A stretch of DNA of 64,000 bases from Cloacibacillus porcorum (GCF_001701045.1 NZ_CP016757.1:2320219-2384218); one strand, 5' to 3'. Shown: positions 48,666 to 57,366, counted from the stretch's first letter. Made by a program: numbers and translations. Notes: generated from the letters alone by a model not told the origin.

Positions 48666-50231
48666 CTATTTAGGCTCGAAGTAGCCTTTGTACTTCTTGT
48701 TGTAGGCGCGCCAGGTGATCGCGTACTTAGCCGGATCGTCAAAGTAATCGTGATCGATGTGGTGCACCGTGCTGTTCACGGGGGCGTGTTTGACAGCCTC
48801 GGGCTCCTCGTAGCACATGCGCGATATCTCCGCGAGGACCGCGCAGTAATCATCAATGTCCTGCTTGGAGTATGATTCGCTGGGCTCGATCGTAAAGGGC
48901 TCGGGGATGACGAATGGTTCGTGGCTCGACCAGTAGTGGGTGCCGAAGTCCGCGATGCAGCGCTGCACGTCCGCGGTGCCGAAGCCGGTGTCCTCTTTCA
49001 TCTTCTGCCAGCTGTAGCGGGCCTGTTCGATGCGTGAGGGGTGGCTCGGGAAGCTGATCGAGGCGCCCTTTATCGCGAGGATCTTCTTCATGCAGTAGTT
49101 ATTGTTGAGGATGGCTACGCGTGAAACTTCGCGCAGGCCGTCCGCGCCGAGCGACATGATCCAGGAGTAGGCCTTGACGACAACGGGCGCGACTCCCCAG
49201 AAGGACTTAATCTTGCCGCATGATTTCGGCAGATCGAAGTCCAGGTAGTAGCCCTTCTCCGGCGCGTACTCAACGAGGGGGACGGGCATGTAGGGACGCA
49301 GCTCCTTCTTGGCCGCGACAAGTCCCGTGGCGGGGCCGCCGCATCCGTGCGGAGCGCCGAAGGTCTTGTGGAGGTTGAAGAATGACATGTCAAAGTTGGC
49401 CTCGGCGGTGCGGGTAATTCCAAGCAGGCCGTTGGCGTTCGCCTGGTCGTAGCAGCAGAGGATTCCCTTTTCATGGGCAAGGCGCGTAAATTCCTTGATA
49501 CGGACGTTGAAGATTCCCGTATCTTCCGGGTTTGTGAAGAATATCGCCGCCGTGCGGTCGGAGATCGCCGCCTTGAAGGCTTCGATGTCGGGATATCCCT
49601 CCGCGTCAGGCTGAATGATGGTAACTTTGTAGCCCTTCGCCGTCGGAACGGCACAGTCGGCGGGATGTGAGAAGAGGGTCGTGATTATTTCGTCGCGCTT
49701 CTCCTCTTCGCCCTTGTCGCGCCAGTAGGCGCGGACTATCGAAGCGAGGGCGAGAACGCCGTGCGAACCGCCGCCTGGCTGCATCGAGAAGACGTCGAGT
49801 CCGGATATCTCTTTGAAGAGCTCGCCGGTCTTATAGAAGAGCTCAAGGATGCCCTGAGCGGTCTCGTCGGGCTGGAGCGGGTGCATGTTGGCAACCTTGG
49901 GAAGTCCCGCGAGGCGGTCGTTGATCTTCGGGCTGTACTTCATTGTGCAGGTTCCCTGACCGATGTCGATGTTTCCGTCGACGCCGATGTTCTCCTGCGA
50001 GAGGTGGTTGTAGTGGCGCACAAGCTGGAGCTGCGCTATTTCGGGAAGGTTGGCCTTCTCTTTGCGCACCATGCCAGCGGGCAGGGTGGCGAGAGCCTCT
50101 TCCGTGCTCGTGCAGTCGCAGCAGGGGCCGGGAACGAGGACGGCGCGCGCGCCGGGCTCGCTTATCTCATAGATTATCGGCTCATTCCATTTAGCCTGAT
50201 GAAATTTCTTTAGTCTTTCCAGATTGTTCAT
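48666..50231 (-). CDS. gcvPB: Glycine dehydrogenase (decarboxylating) subunit 2
   Basis: A 521-residue PLP enzyme subunit. The Schiff-base Lys lies in FNLHKTFGAPHGCGGP near residue 285, and the glycine-rich MQPGGGSHG near 153 binds the cofactor phosphate. It is the second half of the P-protein that decarboxylates glycine onto lipoylated GcvH. Lengths match split P-proteins. The ATG lies 14 bp after gcvPA. No gcvT, gcvH or lipoate gene is in the cluster. Confidence 0.95.
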   Translation of the reverse strand: MNNLERLKKFHQAKWNEPIIYEISEPGARAVLVPGPCCDCTSTEEALATLPAGMVRKEKANLPEIAQLQLVRHYNHLSQENIGVDGNIDIGQGTCTMKYSPKINDRLAGLPKVANMHPLQPDETAQGILELFYKTGELFKEISGLDVFSMQPGGGSHGVLALASIVRAYWRDKGEEEKRDEIITTLFSHPADCAVPTAKGYKVTIIQPDAEGYPDIEAFKAAISDRTAAIFFTNPEDTGIFNVRIKEFTRLAHEKGILCCYDQANANGLLGITRTAEANFDMSFFNLHKTFGAPHGCGGPATGLVAAKKELRPYMPVPLVEYAPEKGYYLDFDLPKSCGKIKSFWGVAPVVVKAYSWIMSLGADGLREVSRVAILNNNYCMKKILAIKGASISFPSHPSRIEQARYSWQKMKEDTGFGTADVQRCIADFGTHYWSSHEPFVIPEPFTIEPSESYSKQDIDDYCAVLAEISRMCYEEPEAVKHAPVNSTVHHIDHDYFDDPAKYAITWRAYNKKYKGYFEPK

Positions 50232-50245
50232 TGAAATGGCCTCCT

Positions 50246-51631
50246 TTACGCCAGGATCTCGCTCAGTGCCGAAGCAAGAGCTTTGATATCGTCCGCCGAG
50301 GTCTGCTCGGTCACCGCGAGAAGCATGCAGCCCTCGAGTTCGGGGAAGTTTCTGCCGAGGTCGTAGCCGCCGAGGATACCCTTTTCAAGCAGCTTCTTGT
50401 TGATCTCGGAGACCTTTTTGCCGCTCGCGGAGAAGTCGGCGACGACCTCCTGGAAGGGGGTGCCGGAGAGTCTGTCGAAGGAGAGTCCCTTCACTCCTGA
50501 GAGCACCTTCTTCAGGCAGAGCTGACGCTGCACGACGGCTTCGCCAATCTCTTTCATGCCCTGCGGCCCCATCGCGGCGAGGTATACGCCCGCGGCGATG
50601 CCCCAGAGCGCCGAATGCGTTCCTACGAACTCTTTGGCGCTGTCACGGTTCGCGAACGAGGTGCGCTCCCAGAGAACGTCTCCGAAGCCCCACTCCTTCT
50701 CACTCGTCGGCGCGATGCCGAAGAGGCGCGAGGGATATTCGTCAACGAAGCGCGGGTCGTCAGCGGTAGCGATGAAACCGGCCACTCCGCCGCCATAGTT
50801 CATATGGAGGCCAAGTCCCTGGATGTCTCCGCAGGCGATGTCCGCGCCGTAGTGCGAGGGAGGCGTAAGCACGCCAAGCGTCGAGGGCTCGACGTAGGCG
50901 ACCATCAGAGCGCCCTTGGCGTGAGCCATATCGGCTATCTCCTGGGCCTTATCTTCGATGACGCCGAAGAAGTTGGGATTCATCACAAGTACGGCGGCGA
51001 CGTTTTCGGTGAGCTTCTCTTTGAGGCTGTCGAGACAGATACGCCCAGTCTTTGAACCATAATCTACAAAGGTAACCTTGACGTCGGGCTGGAGGTAGGT
51101 CTGCACCGCCCTCAGCGTGTCGGGGTTGATGTTGCGGGGGATGAGCACCTCTTTGCGGCGCGCGATGCGCGTCGCCATGCGGAGCGCCGTGCCTACAGCC
51201 TGGCTTCCATCGTAGTTCGGCACGTTGCAGACGTCCATGTCAAGCAGCTCGGCCATCATCGACTGGTATTCAAACATCGCGTGGAAACGGCCGTGGTCCT
51301 CGTAAGGCTCGCCGGCGTAGGCGGTGAGGAACTCGGAGCGGTTGATTACCTCGTCTACGACCGCCGGTACGTAACGGTTGTAGCAGCCCGCGCCGAGGAA
51401 GCAAACCAGCTCCTGCGCGGTCCTATTTTTGTCTAGCATCGTGCTGACATGACGGAAAAGTCCAGCCTCATCACAGATAGGTTCGGGCAGCTTCATCGCC
51501 TGCTTCATGCGCATATCTTCAGGAATGTCTGCAATCAGCTCCTCGACCGAATCCACTCCTATGAACTTGAGCATCTCGGCCTGTACGGCCGCCTCAGAGT
51601 TGGGGATATAGGGATACATCTTCTTTGACAT
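50246..51631 (-). CDS. gcvPA: Glycine dehydrogenase (decarboxylating) subunit 1
   Basis: A 461-residue P-protein subunit 1: MYPYIPNSEAAVQAEML at the start, QELVCFLGAGCYNRYVPAVV and NYDGSQAVGTALRMATRI in the middle. It pairs with GcvPB to form the active decarboxylase. It lies 12 nt downstream of an SDR gene and 14 nt upstream of gcvPB, in one operon. Confidence 0.95.
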   Translation of the reverse strand: MSKKMYPYIPNSEAAVQAEMLKFIGVDSVEELIADIPEDMRMKQAMKLPEPICDEAGLFRHVSTMLDKNRTAQELVCFLGAGCYNRYVPAVVDEVINRSEFLTAYAGEPYEDHGRFHAMFEYQSMMAELLDMDVCNVPNYDGSQAVGTALRMATRIARRKEVLIPRNINPDTLRAVQTYLQPDVKVTFVDYGSKTGRICLDSLKEKLTENVAAVLVMNPNFFGVIEDKAQEIADMAHAKGALMVAYVEPSTLGVLTPPSHYGADIACGDIQGLGLHMNYGGGVAGFIATADDPRFVDEYPSRLFGIAPTSEKEWGFGDVLWERTSFANRDSAKEFVGTHSALWGIAAGVYLAAMGPQGMKEIGEAVVQRQLCLKKVLSGVKGLSFDRLSGTPFQEVVADFSASGKKVSEINKKLLEKGILGGYDLGRNFPELEGCMLLAVTEQTSADDIKALASALSEILA

Positions 51632-51643
51632 CTGATTCTCCTC

Positions 51644-52426
51644 CTATGCTATTCCGCCGCCGTCTACGACAAGCGAAGAGCCTGTCACCCACGGGGCCAT
51701 ATCACTGCAGAGGAAAAATACGCACATCGCGACATCCTTCGGTTCGCCGAGGCGGGCCATCGGGCGCTGTGCGCATTCTTCCTTATACTTCTCGTCATAT
51801 ACGCCGCCCAGCTGCTCGCACTCGCTCTTAAGCATCGGCGTGTCAATGTCGCCGGGGCATACGCAGTTTATGTTTATATTGTCAGGGCCGTGGTCGATGG
51901 CCATCGCGCGCGTCATATTCCAGACGCCGCCCTTCGCGGCGCAGTAAGAGACGGCGTGATCCCCGCCCTTAAGCGACCAGCCGGAGCCGATGTTGACAAT
52001 CTTGCCGCCGCCGGCCTTTTTCATATGAGGCACGACATGCTTGCACATGAGATAGACGCTCTTGAGCGTCACGTTGATCGCGAGGTCCCAGTCGCTTTCG
52101 GGAAGAGTCTCGACAGTGTGGCGGCGTGCGACGCCGGCGCAGTTCACAAGGATGTCGATCCTTGAATGCTCTGCCGCTACCTTGTCGGCGAGCTCCTTGC
52201 AGTCGGCCTCTTTCGTGACGTTGCACTTGATAAACTCGGCCTTTCCGCCAGCGTCCTTAATCTCTTTCACGACTTTGTCCGCAAGCTCTTCGTTGATGTC
52301 GGCGATGACTACCGATACCCCCGCGTTCGCGAAAAAGCGCGCGATCCCCGCGCCGATACCTGAAGCGGCGCCGGTGATGATGGCCGTCTTACCGTTCATT
52401 CCGCACAGTTTGTTCAAATCCAGCAT
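51644..52426 (-). CDS. SDR-family oxidoreductase, first gene of the gcvPA operon
   Basis: A 260-residue short-chain dehydrogenase. TGAASGIGAG near residue 19, IADIN after the second strand (NAD-type Asp), NCAGVA, catalytic Ser in NIGSGW, Tyr/Lys in YCAAK. It shares the fold with the last gene of the operon but is clearly a different enzyme. The substrate is unknown; candidates include beta-hydroxy amino acids or a sugar-type polyol. GGAGAG precedes the ATG at 52426. Confidence 0.9.
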   Translation of the reverse strand: MLDLNKLCGMNGKTAIITGAASGIGAGIARFFANAGVSVVIADINEELADKVVKEIKDAGGKAEFIKCNVTKEADCKELADKVAAEHSRIDILVNCAGVARRHTVETLPESDWDLAINVTLKSVYLMCKHVVPHMKKAGGGKIVNIGSGWSLKGGDHAVSYCAAKGGVWNMTRAMAIDHGPDNININCVCPGDIDTPMLKSECEQLGGVYDEKYKEECAQRPMARLGEPKDVAMCVFFLCSDMAPWVTGSSLVVDGGGIA

Positions 52427-52481
52427 GTCTGTCTCTCCTTTATTATTTATTTTATATATGAAGCGTCTTTGCAAGTATCCA

Positions 52482-52491
52482 CTGTATACAC
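52482..52491. promoter_or_regulatory. GntR-type operator CTGTATACAC
   Basis: A near-palindrome with the GT-AT-AC core of FadR/VanR-type GntR sites, placed just past the expected transcription start of the SDR-gcvPA operon. A GntR regulator is encoded at 54598. Confidence 0.5.
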
Positions 52492-52505
52492 TATTTCTTG
52501 ATTAA

Positions 52506-52534
52506 TTTATATATTATTCTAGGAAGATTGTCAA
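52506..52534 (-). promoter_or_regulatory. Promoter of the SDR-gcvPA-gcvPB operon
   Basis: Minus-strand TTGACA (52529-52534) and TATAAA (52506-52511) are 17 bases apart, a near-consensus promoter about 80 bases before the first ATG. Confidence 0.82.
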
Positions 52535-52777
52535 TACTCTATTTACAGATAAAATAACCTTTATTCAAACAGGGAAGATTCTTGGCTCCATAATTTCCAA
52601 TATAAACTAATGACCACAGTCAATGTCAATATAGATTGCAGCGGTAAGTTTTCACGTTTAAATTATACGACCTCAGCCCCTGAGAATGGTGAATATCAGG
52701 CTGGAGAAAATATAAACGGCGCAGCACTTATATTTATTCAATGCGTCAAACGTGCGTTCAACAGGATGCGCAGACGC

Positions 52778-52822
52778 GCGGTGCGGCGAAGGACGCGCGC
52801 TTCGCGTCCTCCACCGCACCGC
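52778..52822 (-). terminator. Two-part hairpin terminator after the symporter
   Basis: GCGGTGCGG/CCGCACCGC pair as an outer stem and AGGACGCG/CGCGTCCT as an inner one. It lies just past the stop of the symporter gene; the U-tract is poor. Confidence 0.65.
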
Positions 52823-52835
52823 TTACGAAATACTA

Positions 52836-54266
52836 TTAATTCCAGAAATCCGTCTTTTCCTTCAGACCGATGGCGGCGGCCTTGAAGACCGGCTTCTTGC
52901 CCAGGCGTCTCTGCGCGGTATAGTCGTTCAACGCCGCGAGCGCCGTCCGGGCGAGGATAACAATGACCGGCAGGTTTATGAGCGCCATCACTCCCATGAG
53001 AACGTCGGCCATATCCCAGACGAGGCCGAATTCCAGCTGCGCGCCGACAAAGACCGCTATAATCGCCGCAATACGGAAGATGTTCATCGCCCTTTTGCTC
53101 AGCGCGCGGCCCGCGATGTAGTTTAGACAGCCCTCACAGTAGAAGAGGTTGCCCAGCAGCGTAGTGAAGGCGAAGAGCAGCAGAGCGGCGGTGATGAAGT
53201 ACGGCCCCACGGTTCCGAATACTACGGACATCGACTGCTGTACAAAGGGTGCGCCCTTCAGCCCTTCGCCTGGTATAATGCCGGTGCAGAGGCACATCAT
53301 CGCGGTGGCCGTGCAAATCAGCAGCGTGTCGATGAATACGGAGAGCATCTGCACAAGTCCCTGCGTAACGGGATGGGCCACGTCGGCCGCCGCCGCCGCG
53401 TTCGGCGCGGAACCAACGCCGGCCTCGTTGGAATAAAGTCCGCGCTTGATGCCCTGCATAATCGCGGAGCCGGCAAATCCGCCAAAGATCGCGCGGAAGT
53501 CAAAGGCGGCGGTGAAAATTTTCGACAGCACCTCGGGCAGCCTTTCTATATTCAGCGCCATAACGATCAGGGCAAGCAGGATATACAGCACGCCCATCAG
53601 CGGCACCAGTACCTCCGTCACTTTGACGATACGCTTGCCGCCGCCCATGATGCAGAAGCCGACCAGAAGCGCGAGCGACGCGCCGCCGATGATGGGGACC
53701 AGGTTGTGCGGGCCGAAGAAATATTTGTCATAGAAACCGTAGCCGGAAAGGCTGTCGATAAGGTTATAGGAGGCCAACATATTGAATCCTCCGGCGTAGG
53801 TAGCGATGAGCGCGACGGCAAATACGACTCCCAGCGCGCGGCTGTTCAGCGCCGCCTGGATGTAATAGGAGGGGCCTCCGTAGCTGCTGCCGTCCGCGGC
53901 CCTTTTCTTGTATATCTGCGCCAGCGTGCTTTCTACAAAGGCCGTCGCGCCGCCCAGCAGGGCGATGAGCCACATCCAGAAAACCGCGCCGTAGCCGCCG
54001 ATGGCGATGGCGTTCGCCACGCCGACGATATTGCCGGTCCCAACACGGCTGGCCGTCGATACCATGAGCGCCTGGAACGAAGATACAGAATCTTTGCCTA
54101 CCGACCTCTCCCCTACCGACCTGACAGCCTCCGGCAGCATGCGCAGCTGTACCAGCCCCGTCCGCAGGGAAAAGTAGATCCCCGCGGCAAGCAGCATAAT
54201 GATCAGCAGATAGCTGTACATCACGTTGCTGATCGTTCCAATAAGCGTGCTGAATGCCTCGTACAT
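52836..54266 (-). CDS. AGCS-family sodium:alanine/glycine symporter
   Basis: A 476-residue transporter with about 11 membrane helices. SSFQALMVSTASRVGTGNIVG (here split by helix turns) and GSGFRGLYSNEAGVGSAPNA-like RGLYSNEAGVGSAPNA are family signatures. It imports alanine or glycine with Na+. The ATG at 54266 has AAAGGGAG ten bases upstream. It ends beside the GcvPA operon, suggesting it supplies glycine to it. Divergent from the GntR gene. Confidence 0.93.
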   Translation of the reverse strand: MYEAFSTLIGTISNVMYSYLLIIMLLAAGIYFSLRTGLVQLRMLPEAVRSVGERSVGKDSVSSFQALMVSTASRVGTGNIVGVANAIAIGGYGAVFWMWLIALLGGATAFVESTLAQIYKKRAADGSSYGGPSYYIQAALNSRALGVVFAVALIATYAGGFNMLASYNLIDSLSGYGFYDKYFFGPHNLVPIIGGASLALLVGFCIMGGGKRIVKVTEVLVPLMGVLYILLALIVMALNIERLPEVLSKIFTAAFDFRAIFGGFAGSAIMQGIKRGLYSNEAGVGSAPNAAAAADVAHPVTQGLVQMLSVFIDTLLICTATAMMCLCTGIIPGEGLKGAPFVQQSMSVVFGTVGPYFITAALLLFAFTTLLGNLFYCEGCLNYIAGRALSKRAMNIFRIAAIIAVFVGAQLEFGLVWDMADVLMGVMALINLPVIVILARTALAALNDYTAQRRLGKKPVFKAAAIGLKEKTDFWN

Positions 54267-54597
54267 AAAAAAATAACTCCCTTTCGTCAATAATATATAC
54301 TCCCGGCGGAAAAGCGTTTATTTTTCGGGAGTTTTTTCACGCACTAAAATTTATCGCGAACGGGGAAAAACCGCAAGGCGGCAAAGCAAAAAATAGAACG
54401 ATCTTTGTCTTGTGAACAAGCCGGACAGCGGCGCAGACCGCCGTCATATACCCCGCGGCAAGTAAAAGGCGGCACCGCTTCGCAAGACTATGCGTACGCA
54501 GGCGCGGCGGGCGGTAATTTTCTCATTTTTCCCGCTTGCAAATATGCGGTGTACTATGTATATTTTTACTTGAAGCATATTGGGGAGTTGGTTGAAT
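54267..54597. other. Divergent control region, symporter and GntR gene
   Basis: A 331-bp stretch without a gene. ACTCCCG/CGGGAGT (54307-54333) is followed by TTTTTT on the plus strand, a possible terminator or leader hairpin. The rest is GC-rich; the GntR promoter is at the right end. Confidence 0.45.
54536..54564 (+). promoter_or_regulatory. Promoter of the GntR gene
   Basis: TTGCAA (54536-54541) and TATATT (54559-54564) lie 17 bases apart, about 33 bases before the ATG. The spacer contains GTGTAC, which could be part of an autoregulatory site. Confidence 0.65.
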
Positions 54598-55248
54598 ATG
54601 GTTATGACGTCATCCTCTGTGCAAACAGCGGCGGGGTTTGTATATGATCAGTTGAGAAAAAAGATATTCGAAAAGGCGCTGGTAAGCGGCCAAAGGCTGC
54701 CGGAGGTGGCAATTGCCAAGGAGCTGCAGGTGAGCCGTACGCCCGTGCGGGAGGCTTTAAGACGTCTGGAAAACGAGGGGCTCGTCCAGATCATCCCCGG
54801 CTGGGGCGCCTGTCTCGCCTCGCCTACCAGACAGGAGATAATCGACACCTACGAGGTACGAGAAGAACTGGAGATTATGGCCATCCGTAAGGCGGCGAAG
54901 CATATCACGCCGCTGCAGTTATGCCGCCTGCAGGAGCAGATTGACGCTGAACACGAAACCTTCGTCAACCGCAACCTCGAGTCCTATCTTACTGTCAACG
55001 ACAACTTCCATATTATCATCGCCGAATCTTCGGGCAATAACACGCTCGTGGGATATATAAAGAACATCCTCTCACGCACATTCGTACAGATGATTTTCTT
55101 TGAGTCTTTCTTCGACTTCGACACAAACCCAAGCCTTGAGGAGCACATCATCATCCTCGAGGCGCTGAAAAATCACGACGAGGCGGAGAGCGTCCGCCTG
55201 ATAAGGGAACACCTGCGGCTCTCGATGGAGGGTCTCAAGACCAAATAG
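54598..55248 (+). CDS. GntR-family regulator (FadR/FCD type)
   Basis: A 216-residue regulator. The winged helix spans residues 12 to 75 (QLRKKIFEKALVSGQRLPE, then LQVSRTPVREALRRLENEG) and the FCD ligand domain follows, with helix residues ETFVNRNLES and NDNFHIIIAESSGN carrying the usual metal-binding His and Asp. It likely represses the nearby transporter or the GcvPA operon and responds to an organic acid or amino acid. ATG at 54598 preceded by GGGGAG. Confidence 0.9.
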   Translation: MVMTSSSVQTAAGFVYDQLRKKIFEKALVSGQRLPEVAIAKELQVSRTPVREALRRLENEGLVQIIPGWGACLASPTRQEIIDTYEVREELEIMAIRKAAKHITPLQLCRLQEQIDAEHETFVNRNLESYLTVNDNFHIIIAESSGNNTLVGYIKNILSRTFVQMIFFESFFDFDTNPSLEEHIIILEALKNHDEAESVRLIREHLRLSMEGLKTK

Positions 55249-55268
55249 AGGCATCCCACTGCTATTTT

Positions 55269-55604
55269 TCAAAAAGGCACCGCCGAGCACCGGACACGAA
55301 GCGGCAGTTGTCTGCCGCGCGCGGAGCTGGACTGCCGTGAACAATGTCGCGGCAGCGGCAGCAGAACGACGACTACGCGCAGCAGCATCACGACAAGGCA
55401 GTACAACTCGTTGCCAAGCGCCTGACAGACGCTCTGCGCGATGAGCATATAGGCGGTAAAAATATGGCCGGCGCTGACGACGCGCATCGCGCAGTCACCG
55501 ATCGAAAGCAGCTCCGCCGAGGCGTCGAAGAAACGCAGTATCGGCAGCGTAAATCGCCATACAAGGAACATACCCGCAAGTACGACCGCCGCGGAGTAAA
55601 GCAA
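55269..55604 (-). pseudogene. Truncated MATE-family efflux protein remnant
   Basis: The 111 codons read like the C-terminal helices of a MATE drug/sodium antiporter: FFDASAELLSIGDCAMRVVS, then MLIAQSVCQALGNELYCL and LLRVVVVLLPL, after which the frame goes astray (RHCSRQSSSARG). A complete MATE protein has about 450 residues; the N-terminal two thirds are missing upstream. The fragment sits between the GntR gene and the CarD-like pair and is unlikely to be functional. Confidence 0.6.
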
Positions 55605-55620
55605 GTTGTATCTTTATAGT

Positions 55621-55658
55621 AAACGCCGCCTGTAAACCGATAGTTTTAAGCGGCGTTT
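55621..55658. terminator. Hairpin AAACGCCGC / GCGGCGTTT
   Basis: A 9-bp perfect stem with a 20-nt loop just past the stop of the CarD-like pair. U-tracts on both sides are weak. Confidence 0.45.
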
Positions 55659-55678
55659 CAATAATTCATCATTCTGTT

Positions 55679-55993
55679 TTATATATTTTCTTTAAGATAT
55701 CTCTCGATAAACGGCTCGACCTCTTCCTCGCCTATCCCCAGCGCCTCCGCCAGCTCCGCGTGTAGCAGCCGTTTCGCCCGGTTCCCGTACTCGCCCTCGA
55801 GGGTTCCCTCCACTCCGCCGGAACGTTCCTCTCTCCTGAGCCAGCAGGACTTCACGACCTTGAGCCACTGGAGCGGCTCCTTTTTGCCGACCGCCTTTTT
55901 ATAAAGGTCTATCCTGGCCTTGCCGCTCGGCGCGCTGAAGGCCGTGACATACGGTATCCGCTCGATAAGCTCCAACGCCTCTTCCTTCGTCAT
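55679..55993 (-). CDS. CarD-like C-terminal domain protein
   Basis: A 104-residue helical protein that resembles the C-terminal half of CarD/CdnL regulators alone: EEALELIERIPYVTAF, WLKVVKSCWLRREE and LLHAELAEALGIGEEEVEPFI. It lacks the RNA-polymerase-interacting Tudor-like domain that the overlapping upstream gene has. AGGAGGGAGG lies six bases before the ATG. The two frames overlap by 95 nt, too long for ordinary coupling, and may come from a frameshift in one longer gene. Confidence 0.6.
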   Translation of the reverse strand: MTKEEALELIERIPYVTAFSAPSGKARIDLYKKAVGKKEPLQWLKVVKSCWLRREERSGGVEGTLEGEYGNRAKRLLHAELAEALGIGEEEVEPFIERYLKENI

Positions 55994-56537
55994 TGCGGGC
56001 CTCCCTCCTCTCCGTTATATAGTCGACGATGCGTGGTATCACGTTCTCACGGCGCAGGCCGAGGACGAAGGCGAACTCCTCCGTGATCACCCGCTCCGCG
56101 TGCGCCAGCACCTTTTCGTCGCAGGAACGAAACTTCCTTCCGCTCTCGCGCATCTCTATCTTATGCAGGTTAAGTATTTTGACGAGCCAGAGAATCTCCA
56201 CGATCTCTCCGCCCCTCAATATCTGTTCAAAGGCGGCCATACGGCTGTCGTCGTTCTCTATCCACCGGCTGCCAATGTCCTCCGTCTCGTCGATGATCGC
56301 CCAAATCTCCCCCTCGGAGAGCAGCGGGCGGATGCGCCTCTCAATATCCTCCATCCCGACGGGAAGATAGAATTTAGCGCCGGAGTCGTAGACGGAGCTC
56401 ATGACATAATAGAGCCGCTCCTCAAGGCCGCTGAACCTCTCCCGGCGAATATCGTTTATCCGGCAGATCCCGTTTCCGGCATACATCACATAATCACCGA
56501 CGCAATAATCTCTTTTGCCCACCCCGCAAAGGCTCAT
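55899..56537 (-). CDS. CarD family transcription regulator
   Basis: A 212-residue CarD/CdnL-type protein. Residues 8 to 60 form the RNA-polymerase-interacting domain (DYCVGDYVMYAGNGICRI, KFYLPVG), followed by the helical domain (HAERVITEEFAFVLGL). The last 30 residues overlap the next gene and look like non-native sequence (VCHGLQRAERQGQDRPL). CarD stabilises open complexes at rRNA and other promoters. AGGGAGGGG precedes the ATG at 56537. Confidence 0.82.
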   Translation of the reverse strand: MSLCGVGKRDYCVGDYVMYAGNGICRINDIRRERFSGLEERLYYVMSSVYDSGAKFYLPVGMEDIERRIRPLLSEGEIWAIIDETEDIGSRWIENDDSRMAAFEQILRGGEIVEILWLVKILNLHKIEMRESGRKFRSCDEKVLAHAERVITEEFAFVLGLRRENVIPRIVDYITERREARNDEGRGVGAYRADTVCHGLQRAERQGQDRPL

Positions 56538-56808
56538 TTTCAACCCCTCCCTGTTTCCGCTCATAAATATCTTTCAGCGTATCTTAATTATAGTAGTTAC
56601 TTATAGTTAAATATAATCTATAAGTAATCATTAACGGTTAAAATAAAACGCGCCGCTCTCCGCAACCGGACTTACGCCACCAGAGAGCCGCACGTTGTAC
56701 GTTAAATTATAACAATTCATGAAAGAATTTTCAAAGTATGTTTTTTTATTTTATACATACTATATTAACATCTACAAGTTGATCTTACATCAATATTTTA
56801 TAAATAAA
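56538..56808. other. Gap between the CarD-like gene and the Lrp gene
   Basis: A 271-bp stretch, mostly AT-rich (56560-56640 and 56720-56810), with a short inverted repeat, CTCTCC then GAGAG (56655-56690), that could end the lrp transcript. No gene seen. Confidence 0.4.
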
Positions 56809-57252
56809 CTATAGCGAATCCTCTTTAAGTTTATTTAAAATAAGCATTGTATGAGTCCTTCCTATTTTATACAGTTCATTCAGGAGATCGTCTAACTCCT
56901 GGCTGGTTGAAAGATAAACCTCTAGGAGATAGTCATATTCGCCTGAGACAATCCAAAATTGAAAGATACTCTCCATCTGGCTCAACATGTAGGGGACACC
57001 GTCACGACAGCGGTCGTCGTGCAGAAGTATAAATACATGTATAGGGTACCCTATCCGGCAGTAGTCAACGGCAGTCTTGTACCCTTGTATCACCCCCCTT
57101 TCCTCCATTTTTTTCATACGTTCGAAGACCGCCGGTACAGACAGGTTTACCGCTTCACTCAAATTCTTATAAGAAATTCTTGCATTATCACGTATCTCTT
57201 CGATGATTCGCAGGTCTGTTTCATCATAACTCATCTTTATAGGTTTCTTCAT
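56809..57252 (-). CDS. Lrp/AsnC-family regulator
   Basis: A 147-residue feast/famine regulator. The N-terminal winged helix (RIIEEIRDNARISYKNL, then AVNLSVPAVFERMKKMEERG) is followed by the RAM ligand domain (IFQFWIVSGEYDYLLEVYL). It should sense an amino acid and control the neighbouring dehydrogenase and symporter. AAGGAGG lies seven bases before the ATG. Confidence 0.93.
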   Translation of the reverse strand: MKKPIKMSYDETDLRIIEEIRDNARISYKNLSEAVNLSVPAVFERMKKMEERGVIQGYKTAVDYCRIGYPIHVFILLHDDRCRDGVPYMLSQMESIFQFWIVSGEYDYLLEVYLSTSQELDDLLNELYKIGRTHTMLILNKLKEDSL

Positions 57253-57273
57253 AAAAATACCTCCTTACAAAAC

Positions 57274-57317
57274 GGGGCCGCTAATGCTACAAAGATTTTA
57301 TCGCATTAAACGGCCCC
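57274..57317. terminator. Strong hairpin between dehydrogenase and lrp
   Basis: GGGGCCG/CGGCCCC and TAATGC/GCATTA pair with a short bulge. On the minus strand a GTTTTGT follows immediately before the lrp ribosome binding site, 22 bases from the ATG. It can end the dehydrogenase transcript and fold in the lrp leader. Confidence 0.7.
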
Positions 57318-57366
57318 TAGGGGTTTATTTTTACACCTAAATACCAATTAAATCACGGTGTGAAAC

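Larger units (their letters stand above)
52427..52835. other. Control region of the gcvPA operon and end of a symporter gene
   Basis: A 409-bp stretch without a gene. The right part of the operon promoter and an operator-like palindrome lie at 52482-52534, then AT-rich DNA without visible features to about 52750, then the terminator of the symporter. Confidence 0.5.

Noticed and set aside
52427-52560. Glycine riboswitch before the gcvPA operon
   Set aside because: I looked for the paired aptamer pattern and did not find it; the leader is only about 75 bases.
53373-54293. A 306-codon plus-strand open frame
   Set aside because: It is the complement of the symporter gene, with Arg/Gly/Asp-rich sequence and no ribosome binding site.
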